64,000 nt of DNA, from assembly GCA_018436705.1 (NCBI GenBank), contig JAHDLA010000016.1, positions 62,001-126,000 on the forward strand, written 5' to 3'. Below, one piece after another: positions 34,959 through 43,220 of the stretch. Under the pieces are notes generated by a model that saw only the letters and a list, made by a program, of their open reading frames with translations, had not been told where the DNA came from and searched no databases. The stretch's first letter is position 1, and every line of letters begins with the position of its first letter. The translations under genes were made by a program, and so were the position numbers. This stretch comes from Sedimentibacter sp. (GTDB lineage: Bacteria > Bacillota > Clostridia > Tissierellales > Sedimentibacteraceae).

Positions 34959-36042
34959 TTAAATTTCAGCTTCCGAACGTAATGGCGCTAATACTCCATA
35001 TAATTTTTTCAACTGCAAAATTGAAACATCTATCAAGGGTTCATACATAAAAGAATTCAAGTGAATATTTTCAGCTGTCATTAAGCTAACTTCCTCTAAA
35101 ATTGGCAACAGCTCTTTATTAGTTCCAGCACATTGCTTATAAAGAGAAAGTAGCTTGCCTGTTTGATTAGAATCTATTTCTTTTATCTGTTCGTCAGTCC
35201 CACAATCATCAGTGATTTGCTGAATCATGAACTCTTCAGCGATTAATCTAATTGCCATTGAAAGTGCAATTTTATTCTCTAAAGCAATTTCATCAATATC
35301 TGGACTTGCCGAAATTTTGTCAGCAACATCTATAATAAGACTATAAACAGTCTTATCTTTTCTATTTGTAGATATGCTTTTATTTTTTTTCCAAACATCA
35401 TTTATGATTTTTTCAAGATCTTCTAAAGAGATATTCTTGGTTGTCTTGCCATCAGAATAATTGATCATATGCAATAACTTTGTTAAAAACAGGTAATCAG
35501 ATGCCTCTTCTGAATCAATGTACTCTACAATATTACGTATAAAAGGAATAGAAGCTATTAATATAGTATCATTTTTTTCGAAACGCTCTTTCCATGAGGT
35601 CTTCTTCCACAGGAACTTTACTACCAACAATAGCTTTCACAGACGCTAAAAATTCATTTTTTCTATCTAATATATCTTGAGTTACCAAATTATATTTTTC
35701 TTGCAGACTTTTATTCATAAGTAAGTTAGACATCCTTTTTGAATAGAAGTCTGCATCGTAGGACTCTATAACAAAGATTTCTTCGGATTTAATAGGCTCA
35801 CTTTTTTCATTTTCTATTGTGTATGTAGATTCTCTACCAAATACTTCTTCCTTAGGGGATTCTCCTTTACTAATGTCCTTCAAAGTCTTAGTGAAAGAAG
35901 TTTTCATAGAGCCATTAGATGCATAAATAATAAATGCAGCTTTATCACTAAAATCAAATTCCTTCTCAAACTTTTTAATCCCGTAGCAATTCTCTAATTT
36001 TATAGCGACTTTTTTCATAAAAACTTCCCACTCTTTCCGCAC
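34959..36042 (-). pseudogene. AAA-family ATPase (defence type), frameshifted and internally deleted
   Basis: The front part (157 residues from 36042) has VAIKLENCYGIKKFEKEFDF and the Walker A-like YASNGSMKTSFTK; it stops in a run of seven A near 35575. One base shift restores RK-NDTILIASIPFIRNIV and the C-terminal part ending ENIHLNSFMYEPLIDVSI. Intact relatives known to me are roughly twice as long, with signature and Walker B regions missing here. Such AAA proteins are often found in phage-defence islands. Non-functional. Confidence 0.75.
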
Positions 36043-36073
36043 AAATTAATTTTACTCATATGAGTTCGATCTG

Positions 36074-36229
36074 TTATTTTATTCTTCCATCCTTAGGCCT
36101 CACCGTATCCTTGGGTATTGCCCAAGTAACCCCAAACCGAACAGCGCCCGGTATTTTTCCCTGTGCGCAGAGCATCTGTACCCGGCGTGGAGTGATTTCC
36201 CATTTTTCCGCTGTTTCTTTCGATGTCAT
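36074..36229 (-). CDS. Small helix-turn-helix protein
   Basis: A 51-residue DNA-binding protein: MTSKETAEKWEITPRRVQML, then CAQGKIPGAVRFGVTWAIP, the MerR/excisionase-like HTH common on integrative elements. ATG 36229 is chosen because the family starts here; the longer frame to 36331 is AT-rich leader. The nearest AAGGAA site is rather far (about 17 nt), so translation may be weak. Confidence 0.65.
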   Translation of the reverse strand: MTSKETAEKWEITPRRVQMLCAQGKIPGAVRFGVTWAIPKDTVRPKDGRIK

Positions 36230-36327
36230 ATAGTCATTAAAACGTTCCTTTGCCGAATAAATATTGTATATATTATATATCGCAGCAGCGAACAAAGCAA
36301 TCAGATTCATGTAAATTATGGAAATAT

Positions 36328-36930
36328 TCACAGTATTATAGTGAAACGGCTTGGAAAATAGCAGAAAATCTGTCCAAGAGAGAAAAACCGCCAGCTTTTG
36401 TGGCGGCTTCTCCTGCTATTTTTATTTACCCGGCAGATCCTGTTCATTTCCGTATTGCCCTTAAAGGTAATCCGGATGCTGTCGGCGGATAAAACCTCCA
36501 CCTTGTTGATCACAGCTTGACCACATCCTCCCGGTATTCTTTAAGGCTGAGATCGGTATGTTCCATCATGTAAAGCAGCTCTTGAATTCGGGCTTGTTTG
36601 TTTTCGGCGAGCATAACCTGCCCTTGGTGTTCACCAAACTGACCCTGCAGCCCCTTAATCTCTGCTGCGATTTCCTCAAACTTGGCATCAAAATAATCCG
36701 CACCGGCGCTGGACTTGGAGCTGAGTTCCACTAAATCCATCATCACGCTCTGCAGCTCGGCGATACGGTTTTGGATAGCCGTTTCATTAAAGCTGTCATC
36801 ATCCTGTGAACCGATGGCAAGCCGCAGGCCTGCCTTGAGGGTTTCGATGACATCGGCCTTATCCTCATCCATCCGGTCTATTTCATGTTCTACATGCTCT
36901 GGCGGTTCGTGTTGGTGCGTATAGTTATCC
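36328..36930 (-). pseudogene. Large serine recombinase, C-terminal fragment
   Basis: The coiled-coil end of a large serine integrase: IQNRIAELQSVMMDLVEL, YFDAKFEEIAAEIKGLQGQF and LKEYREDVVKL, then a frameshift near 36510 and INKVEVLSADSIRITFKGN. The resolvase and zinc parts are absent. It marks a former integrative element. GC is clearly higher than the AT-rich genes on its left. Confidence 0.7.
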
Positions 36931-37049
36931 GTTGAGAGACACAGGCTTTTTTTAAGAAATCACCTATGTAAGTATCTGTTATGAAGATAGTCTAATGTCG
37001 CTACAGCAGATGCGCAGCGGTGTAGTCTGTAAAGACCAACACATATAAA

Positions 37050-37080
37050 ATCCCTCCAAACTTTACGGGTTTGGAGGGAT
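37050..37080 (-). terminator. Hairpin, possible terminator
   Basis: A perfect 12-bp stem ATCCCTCCAAAC / GTTTGGAGGGAT with TTTTA on the minus strand. Confidence 0.5.
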
Positions 37081-37107
37081 GCTTTAGATATTCAGGCATG
37101 AAGAGTA

Positions 37108-37142
37108 ACCCGCCAAAGCGCCGTTTTTTTTATTTGGCGGGT
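37108..37142. repeat. Inverted repeat ACCCGCCAAA
   Basis: Ten-bp perfect arms (37108-37117 and 37133-37142), loop with an eight-T run. Between two terminators in the island. Confidence 0.5.
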
Positions 37143-37144
37143 AC

Positions 37145-37188
37145 AAAAAAAAGCCGATCCCCATGAGTCCCCTCAATGGTTACCGGCT
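37145..37188 (-). terminator. Terminator of the KTR gene
   Basis: AGCCG / CGGCT stem with an internal loop, then eight T on the minus strand, overlapping the KTR stop codon. Confidence 0.65.
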
Positions 37189-37368
37189 CTGTGTCTTAGC
37201 ATCTGGCTCTGTTATATTGGAGATATTCAAATTTTTTACGTTAATGATTATTTCATGTTTGCACTTGGGACAAAACAGAGGAAAATTCTCCAGCACCGTA
37301 TTGTCCAGCAATTTTATTCGTGTTTTGCTGTTGCAAATTGGGCACAACAACCATTCTTCTTTTCTCAA
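37180..37368 (-). CDS. Cysteine-rich KTR domain protein
   Basis: A 62-residue protein with two zinc-knuckle pairs, CPIC (9-12) and CPKC (33-36), and the family motifs KTR and EPDAKTQSR at the end. It is a standard accessory gene of Tn916-like and other Firmicute conjugative elements, of unknown function. Its presence supports an element origin of this segment. Confidence 0.88.
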   Translation of the reverse strand: MRKEEWLLCPICNSKTRIKLLDNTVLENFPLFCPKCKHEIIINVKNLNISNITEPDAKTQSR

Positions 37369-37434
37369 AATGTTATATTACCTCACAGTCCTAAAAGTAT
37401 AGTATTATAGTGGAATCTGAAAATGTGCTATATG

Positions 37435-38586
37435 CTACTTCCTTTTTATCCAGGAAAAACATATAAGCACCCCGATTAGGGCTACCGCTCCCATAACAAT
37501 ATACGGTAATTCGATATTGCTTTCATACAAATATCCAGCTAACAGGGGGGCAACGACTTTGCTAAGATTTCCGGCAGTGCTGGCAAATCCCATGAGTGTC
37601 CCTTTGTGCTCATTGGCTACTTTTGAAAGACTTGCGTTTAGAGTGGGTACCGTAATAGCGGAAGATACTGCGAACAGGCTGAAAACCACCAGCACACTGG
37701 CAAAGCCTGATGTCAATACCATAGCAAAGGCAACCAACGCTTTGCAAAATAAGCCTATCAATATTAGTCGCTTCTCGCCAGTCTTTTTCTCTAAAGGGCC
37801 GGTCAAAAAGCCTTGTACTACAATCAAAACACCTGCCAGCACCATCCAAGCAACACCAGCCTGCCCGGTGGTAAACCCAAACTTATCAACAAAATACAAC
37901 CCTGTGATACCTTGCAAGCCGGTTTGACAGAAATTCACGATGAAAATAAGTATCAGAATAATTCCTGTGGAACCAAGAAGCATACTTCTTAGGTGTGCAA
38001 AATCAAAGGATACTCTTGTGCGCGACTGTACAGACCGCTCAATTGACTCCGGTAAAAGTGTTACAATTAATATGAAGGCGATGAATGAAATACCGGCTCC
38101 TATAAAGAATGGAAGTGCAAGCGAATATCCTGCTAGAATGCCGCCCAATAACGGCCCTATCATTACGCCTACACTCATTGAGGCCCCAAGCTGGCTCATA
38201 TTTTTGCTTCTTTCATCCTCCAAGCTGGAATCTCCCACATACGCCAAAGACGCAACAGACGTAGCGGATGACAAAATACCGGATAAACTGCGGGCGATAA
38301 ACAGCGTCCAAAATGAGGAAACCAAACCAAACAGGAACAAGCTGATAGCATAGCCTATAATACCAATACTGATAATCGGCTTTCTGCCGATTCGGTCGGA
38401 CAGCGCCCCCCAAAAAGGGGCGCATACTGTTTGCGTCAGCGCATATACGGCAGTGAGCCAGCCAAGTTCCCGACCACCCGCACCGAGGTTTTCCATATAA
38501 AACGGCATAACCGGAATTATTAGACTATATCCTAACGCAATCACAAAGGTAGCAAGCTTCAAGGAGAACATAGGCTTTTTATTCAT
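37435..38586 (-). CDS. MFS drug efflux transporter
   Basis: A 383-residue, 12-helix antiporter of the DHA1 type. Loop 2-3 motif GALSDRIGRKPI and motif C-like GVMIGPLLGGILAG are intact. It begins MFSLKLATFVIALGYSLIIPV, as in tetracycline/NorA-like pumps. It overlaps the Rph-like gene by 8 nt. Intact counterpart of the broken MFS gene at 19545-20804, in the same cassette order. Confidence 0.88.
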   Translation of the reverse strand: MNKKPMFSLKLATFVIALGYSLIIPVMPFYMENLGAGGRELGWLTAVYALTQTVCAPFWGALSDRIGRKPIISIGIIGYAISLFLFGLVSSFWTLFIARSLSGILSSATSVASLAYVGDSSLEDERSKNMSQLGASMSVGVMIGPLLGGILAGYSLALPFFIGAGISFIAFILIVTLLPESIERSVQSRTRVSFDFAHLRSMLLGSTGIILILIFIVNFCQTGLQGITGLYFVDKFGFTTGQAGVAWMVLAGVLIVVQGFLTGPLEKKTGEKRLILIGLFCKALVAFAMVLTSGFASVLVVFSLFAVSSAITVPTLNASLSKVANEHKGTLMGFASTAGNLSKVVAPLLAGYLYESNIELPYIVMGAVALIGVLICFSWIKRK

Positions 38587-41146
38587 TGATCGTCACCGTT
38601 CCCACCGCTCCGTCCACTGTTATCATTTGTCCGTTCTTAATAGTTCGTGTGGCGGTATGTGTTGCCATGACGGCAGGGATTCCATATTCTCGGGCGACAA
38701 TACTTGAATGGCTGAGCGGGCCGCCAATGTCGGTTACAATCGCACTTGCGGAGGCAAATAAAGGTGTCCATGCGGGAGTTGTAGTAACAGCAATTAACAC
38801 ACTTCCCGGTTGAAAGCTTTCAAAATCTGCAGAGCTATTCAGTACACAGGCAGGAGCTGTCACAACGCCTGTACTGGTGCCAATGCCCGTCAAGACGATT
38901 TTCCCATCTTTCCGCTTCTGCAGTGTTTGTGTCATAGCTTTTTTATTTTTTTCCGGCAGTTGAGAGGGGGACACATAGCTCCGGTATTTTTCGAGTTCCA
39001 CCTTTCGAGCAGGTATTGCCCCATTCATATCAGATAAAGGGATATTTTTATCCAACTGCCCTATGAGTGCTTCCAATTCCGATTTTGTGAGCCAGTAAAT
39101 ATCATCCAGCTGTAAAATAGCTCCACCGCGCACGAAGCGTTCTGCAAGTTCCTGAAACATACGGCGAATCAACGGATGCCCCATTCCCATCAAATAAATA
39201 GCGTTTTCACGCATGGGGGCCGTTTCCTGCGCCCAATGGAGCAGCTTCAAAAACAGTTTTTTACGAGGGGCACCTATCTGCTGTAAAATTGCTTCTTCTG
39301 CCTGTTTCCTGCGTTTTTCAAATGTGACTTGGCGTAAAAAAGGACTTTCCCCTTTTCCTTCCACGAATGTTTTTATGGATTCAAGGGTAGGCGTAAGCGT
39401 TTCCGGCGGTGTGGAATACGCAAAATCAAATTCATAAGCGGTACGGCCAAACTCTTTGAAATACTGATTGATTCGGGTTTTCCATTCTATCCATGCTTCC
39501 TGCGAAACTCCGGCAGGCAGAACTGAGGACATCAAATCTTCCGCTATTTTTGTTGTCGGATTATTTCGCAGATAAAGGCTCATGGTGTTATTTTGCTTTA
39601 TCCATTCCGAGAGGCTCCACAGGTTCTTTTCCGATTGCAGAGCAATCGTATCAAACCCAAGCAGGAAAACGGAAGTATCTGTTATACCGGCACGGCGGGC
39701 GGCTCTTTGAAATAATTTTGTAAATAATGTTTCGCTGATAGAGGCAGCGGGCAATGTAAGCTGAATCCTTGTAAAATAAATACACGCGGCATAAAATACG
39801 GTCTGAATCCCCTCAATTATTTGATGTGCATTTAGTGTATGTAGGGATATTTCTTCCCATTGTTTAATTACAGCCTCAAATTCTTTTCGAGCCGCTTCAA
39901 AGCGTGCAACGCTGTTCTTTAGCGCCCGGCGCAAAGAGCGGGGCGAAAGGGATTTGACAGCAATCAAAAGTGGCTTTGATTTAGCGGAAAGATAGACATA
40001 TCCATTAATAATCGTATATGCTCCATTTTCCGGCAATAACTTTTTTGCACTTTTATCAAACATATCTACCCATAAAAGCTCCGACGCATGGTTGACGTTT
40101 TCAAGGCCAAGCGTGGCAAACAAGGGCGTAACAGGATTTGGCAAGTGTTCCGCAAGACTACCCTTTGTGTAGATAACGTCTTTTTCCGGCAACACCCATT
40201 CCGGCGGCAAGACAGTAATTGGACGAGCCTGCACAATATACAATTTATCTTTTTCCAGTGCCCATTCTACGTCCATAGGCATTTGATAATACTTCTCAAT
40301 TTTTTGTCCAAGCTGTGTCAGCCTCATCACTTGATCTTGGGTAAGAGCACGTTTTTTTCTCAACCGTTCAGGAACTGGGATTTCTTCTGTTCCGTTTGAG
40401 GTACGAACCGCCATAATCTCTTTGTTTGCAACTTCATACGATACCATTCGTTCGGCGTTTTTATCCACAGCAATTGTATCGGGAGTGACTAAGCTGGAAA
40501 CTACTGCTTCACCAAGTCCCCATGCGGCATTAATAATCATTTCGCTACGTCTGCCATTGATAGGGTTTAGCGTAAACATAACGCCGGATGCATCGGAAAA
40601 TACAAGCTTTTGTACGACTACGGCAAGCGCGACAGCCTCTTGCTTTATATCATTCTTCACACGATAAGCAATCGCGCGAGCTGTCCACAGGGAAGCCCAG
40701 CACCGCTTTACAGCGGCAAGGACTTCATTCTCACCCTGTATGTTAAGATATGTATCTTGCTGGCCCGCAAAAGAAGCGTCAGGCAAATCCTCAGCGGTCG
40801 CAGAGGAACGAATAGCCACCGGAATGTTTCCTAATCCGGCATAAGCGGTTTTAATGGCGTCCGACACTTCCTGTGGCATTGCTCCATTATGGAAAAGCGC
40901 CCCCATCTGCTTAGATACATCTTCTAGCTGGCTGGTATTGTTGGAATCAATACCGTCCAGCAGCTTATTAATTTTAGGCTGAATATGATTCATTTCAACA
41001 AAAGTCTGGTATGAGGCAGTTGTAACATGAAAGCCGTCCGGTACAGGGATACCCTCTGTCAAGAGCTTTGATAAAGACATACCTTTTCCACCGACCATTT
41101 CAATGGTTGCCTGTTCATGTGCCAAGGGTAGGATATAATAAATCAT
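38579..41146 (-). CDS. Rifampicin phosphotransferase-like / PEP-utilising enzyme
   Basis: An 855-residue protein. ATP-grasp block VAIRSSATAEDLPDASFAGQ and C-terminal His domain VTDIGGPLSHSSIVAREYG with His near 813. The middle domain is quite unlike the copy at 20812-23355 (it has LAEHLPNPVTPLFATLG instead of the SVGHLQMMTD block), so the substrate may differ. Start overlaps tetR (ATGA). Could inactivate a rifamycin or another antibiotic by phosphorylation. Confidence 0.78.
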   Translation of the reverse strand: MIYYILPLAHEQATIEMVGGKGMSLSKLLTEGIPVPDGFHVTTASYQTFVEMNHIQPKINKLLDGIDSNNTSQLEDVSKQMGALFHNGAMPQEVSDAIKTAYAGLGNIPVAIRSSATAEDLPDASFAGQQDTYLNIQGENEVLAAVKRCWASLWTARAIAYRVKNDIKQEAVALAVVVQKLVFSDASGVMFTLNPINGRRSEMIINAAWGLGEAVVSSLVTPDTIAVDKNAERMVSYEVANKEIMAVRTSNGTEEIPVPERLRKKRALTQDQVMRLTQLGQKIEKYYQMPMDVEWALEKDKLYIVQARPITVLPPEWVLPEKDVIYTKGSLAEHLPNPVTPLFATLGLENVNHASELLWVDMFDKSAKKLLPENGAYTIINGYVYLSAKSKPLLIAVKSLSPRSLRRALKNSVARFEAARKEFEAVIKQWEEISLHTLNAHQIIEGIQTVFYAACIYFTRIQLTLPAASISETLFTKLFQRAARRAGITDTSVFLLGFDTIALQSEKNLWSLSEWIKQNNTMSLYLRNNPTTKIAEDLMSSVLPAGVSQEAWIEWKTRINQYFKEFGRTAYEFDFAYSTPPETLTPTLESIKTFVEGKGESPFLRQVTFEKRRKQAEEAILQQIGAPRKKLFLKLLHWAQETAPMRENAIYLMGMGHPLIRRMFQELAERFVRGGAILQLDDIYWLTKSELEALIGQLDKNIPLSDMNGAIPARKVELEKYRSYVSPSQLPEKNKKAMTQTLQKRKDGKIVLTGIGTSTGVVTAPACVLNSSADFESFQPGSVLIAVTTTPAWTPLFASASAIVTDIGGPLSHSSIVAREYGIPAVMATHTATRTIKNGQMITVDGAVGTVTINE

Positions 41147-41754
41147 AATTTTTCACCTCCATCATTCATAATCCCGTGCAGAAATATATTCATTGTTTCC
41201 TCCAGCATCTTTTCCGGACTGGCTGACGGTCGGGATGTGTAGACGATTGCTATAACAGAGTTAATTAACAAACGTGCCATAAGATCGACATCCGTTTTGC
41301 GAAAAATGCCTGCGGTCACTCCATTTTCAATTACGGATTTTATAATATCCTGATATGCGTAACGCGCAGTTTTCAGCCGCTTTTGATATTCTTCTTCTAA
41401 GTAGTCAGATTCTGTATTTAACCACATCAGAACAGTTCGATACTGCTTTGGCACCCCAAGATGATTCAGCATAATTTTTCTAAGACATTGTTCCGGCGAG
41501 GATTCTTCAGCAATAATTCTCTGAACCTTTTGAATGGTTTTTTCGATTTCCTTTTCAACTGCATATACAACAATCTCGTCTTTCGTTTTAAAAAAATCAT
41601 ACAGACTGGACTTTCCCATGTTTGCTGAAACTGCGATTTCCCGCATTGATGTTTTTGGAAATCCATTTTCCTCTATGAGCCGCAAAGCAACAGCAATTAT
41701 TTCTTCCCGACGAGCTGTTTGCTGTTCGGGTGTAAGCATAACTCCTTTTGGCAT
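41143..41754 (-). CDS. TetR-family repressor of the second cassette
   Basis: A 203-residue regulator with HTH ALRLIEENGFPKTSMREIAV and NMGKSSLYDFFKTKDEI. ATG 41754 follows AAGGAGG by 9 nt; an upstream in-frame start at 41781 lies before the ribosome site and within an operator. Two GACC-N3-GGTC operators sit in its promoter. Confidence 0.9.
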   Translation of the reverse strand: MPKGVMLTPEQQTARREEIIAVALRLIEENGFPKTSMREIAVSANMGKSSLYDFFKTKDEIVVYAVEKEIEKTIQKVQRIIAEESSPEQCLRKIMLNHLGVPKQYRTVLMWLNTESDYLEEEYQKRLKTARYAYQDIIKSVIENGVTAGIFRKTDVDLMARLLINSVIAIVYTSRPSASPEKMLEETMNIFLHGIMNDGGEKL

Positions 41755-41774
41755 ATGACAATACCTCCTTATAG

Positions 41775-41831
41775 CGACCATTGGTCGTTTCTTGTGCTTT
41801 TATTATATAGCGACCATCGGTCGCTTGTCAA
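41775..41831 (-). promoter_or_regulatory. TetR-type promoter with two GACC-N3-GGTC operators
   Basis: Minus-strand TTGACA (41826-41831) -18- TATAAT (41802-41807). The operator AGCGACC-N3-GGTCGCT (41809-41825) fills the spacer; a second CGACC-N3-GGTCG (41775-41787) lies downstream of the start. Confidence 0.85.
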
Positions 41832-41923
41832 GATTGATTTTTCACTTAAACTTTGTTATATTCAATATTTCACCTATTGATTTCCATCACCTCCCTCTGG
41901 AAAGAAAAAAGAGCCGATGGTCA

Positions 41924-42514
41924 CTACATTTTCAGTGACATCGACTCATCGGGATTACAGAATTCGTATTCGCCGGTTTCCTCGTTAAGCAAATATCCAA
42001 TCTCTGAGAGGTTTAAGCCGTGAACCTCAGAGGCCAGCTCCAGTGCTTCCTTAGAACCACCGAGAGGAATGTTACAGAGCATTTCCTCGCCGTTTTCATA
42101 TTCCTTTTTCCCTGTGTTATACCCGAAGTCCTCGTCTGCCCATTTATGTTCAAAGAATAGATCAGGGTATTTCGCTGCCAGAGCAGCAATGACATTTTCC
42201 GGACGGCTCCATGCGGTCTGGAATTCAATATGCTCGCCGTCAAATTCTTTTGGCGTATACACAGGATCGTAGCCGTAGCTGTTCCATTTGGTTTCCCAAT
42301 GAGCAATTGACCAGTCGGACCAGTTATCTTTGCCGTACTTCTCACGCTCGGCCATACCGAGATTTCCACGAAAGATATGCTCAGGAATCGGAATGACCTT
42401 GTTAAAGTCAATGCTGCCAAGGCCGATTTCATTATTTTTAATGGCTTCAAACATAACCCTGACTATTTCCGGATCGCCGGACACTCTTAAAATGTTGGTT
42501 ACATGATTTGGCAT
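41924..42514 (-). CDS. DUF1281/YubB-like mobile-element protein
   Basis: A 196-residue soluble protein: MPNHVTNILRVSGDPEIVRV, IDFNKVIPIPEHIF, HWETKWNSYGYDP and TAWSRPENVIAALAAKYPDL are typical of the DUF1281 (ferredoxin-like, YubB) family carried by plasmids and conjugative elements. Function unknown. It begins directly after the stop of an upstream remnant (TAA then ATG). Confidence 0.8.
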   Translation of the reverse strand: MPNHVTNILRVSGDPEIVRVMFEAIKNNEIGLGSIDFNKVIPIPEHIFRGNLGMAEREKYGKDNWSDWSIAHWETKWNSYGYDPVYTPKEFDGEHIEFQTAWSRPENVIAALAAKYPDLFFEHKWADEDFGYNTGKKEYENGEEMLCNIPLGGSKEALELASEVHGLNLSEIGYLLNEETGEYEFCNPDESMSLKM

Positions 42515-42685
42515 TTAGCTCATGCCTCCCATCGTCATGCCGAAGCCGAAGGACTGGATGCCTTTCAGTTCATCCTCCGGCTCATTTTCGTAATCGCACC
42601 ATTCATTCTCTCTGTAGATATGAGGAAAGAGAGGGCTGAATAACCGCAGGGTTTGCAGTTCATTTTTTATGATGCATCTGTCCTT
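42515..42685 (-). pseudogene. C-terminal remnant of a mobile-element gene
   Basis: An open stretch without a start reads ELQTLRLFSPLFPHIYRENE, WCDYENEPEDEL and ends GIQSFGFGMTMGGMS, immediately before the DUF1281 start. It looks like the tail of an operon gene whose front was lost at the right edge of the island. Confidence 0.5.
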
Positions 42686-42703
42686 TCATTTTGATTTCGA
42701 GCA

Positions 42704-42750
42704 ACAAAAAAAGCGGCTGTGTTTTTCAGTTACGAAGAACACAGCCGCTT
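42704..42750 (-). terminator. Strong terminator facing the island
   Basis: A perfect 13-bp stem AAGCGGCTGTGTT / AACACAGCCGCTT, then seven T on the minus strand. It would stop transcripts coming from the tRNA-Ser side. Confidence 0.8.
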
Positions 42751-42952
42751 CAAAATTGCCCTGCAGGGTATTGGCTTTATTAAATTGTTTGCCGGACTGA
42801 TTCCGGCCTAAAACGAGAAACACCCCGCTTTCTTGTTAAAAAGCGAGGCGCATCTATGAAAAACCAGGGTCTTGAATTCTTCATTCAAAACCCTCGTCAG
42901 GCCGCATAAACACTGGCTTTTTCAGCGCTGCATCTATTTTGACCTAATCTTC

Positions 42953-43041
42953 TGGCGGAAGCGGTGGGATTCGAACCCACGTGCCCCGAAGGACAACCGC
43001 ATTTCGAGTGCGGCTCGTTATGACCACTTCGATACGCTTCC
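42953..43041 (-). tRNA. tRNA-Ser (anticodon CGA)
   Basis: An 89-nt class II tRNA with encoded CCA. Acceptor GGAAGCG / CGCTTCC; anticodon arm CCGCA-CTCGAAA-TGCGG gives CGA (reads UCG); long variable arm TTGTCCTTCGGGGCA. Its 3' end faces the accessory island. Confidence 0.96.
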
Positions 43042-43170
43042 CAAATAAGATTCCATATAAGTTTAACTAAACATCCCTTTTTTGTCAATAGTCATATTTC
43101 CAATATGCTTAATTATAAGCTCGGCTTATGAGTGGAACTGCAATAATGCTTTAAATATTTTAACTAATCA

Positions 43171-43203
43171 GCCGCTATACACTTATTTTCATAGTATAGC
43201 GGC
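43171..43203 (-). terminator. Hairpin after serS
   Basis: A perfect 10-bp stem GCCGCTATAC / GTATAGCGGC. No clear T-run on the minus strand, so a weak terminator. Confidence 0.5.
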
Positions 43204-43220
43204 CTAGTTTATATATTATT

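Noticed and set aside
38579..41146. Housekeeping PEP synthase
   Set aside because: Placement between tetR and an MFS efflux gene in the same order as the clear rph cassette favours an antibiotic phosphotransferase-like role, though the substrate is open.
42897..43088. Open frame across tRNA-Ser
   Set aside because: It merely reads through the tRNA gene and its flanks; no ribosome site or protein family.
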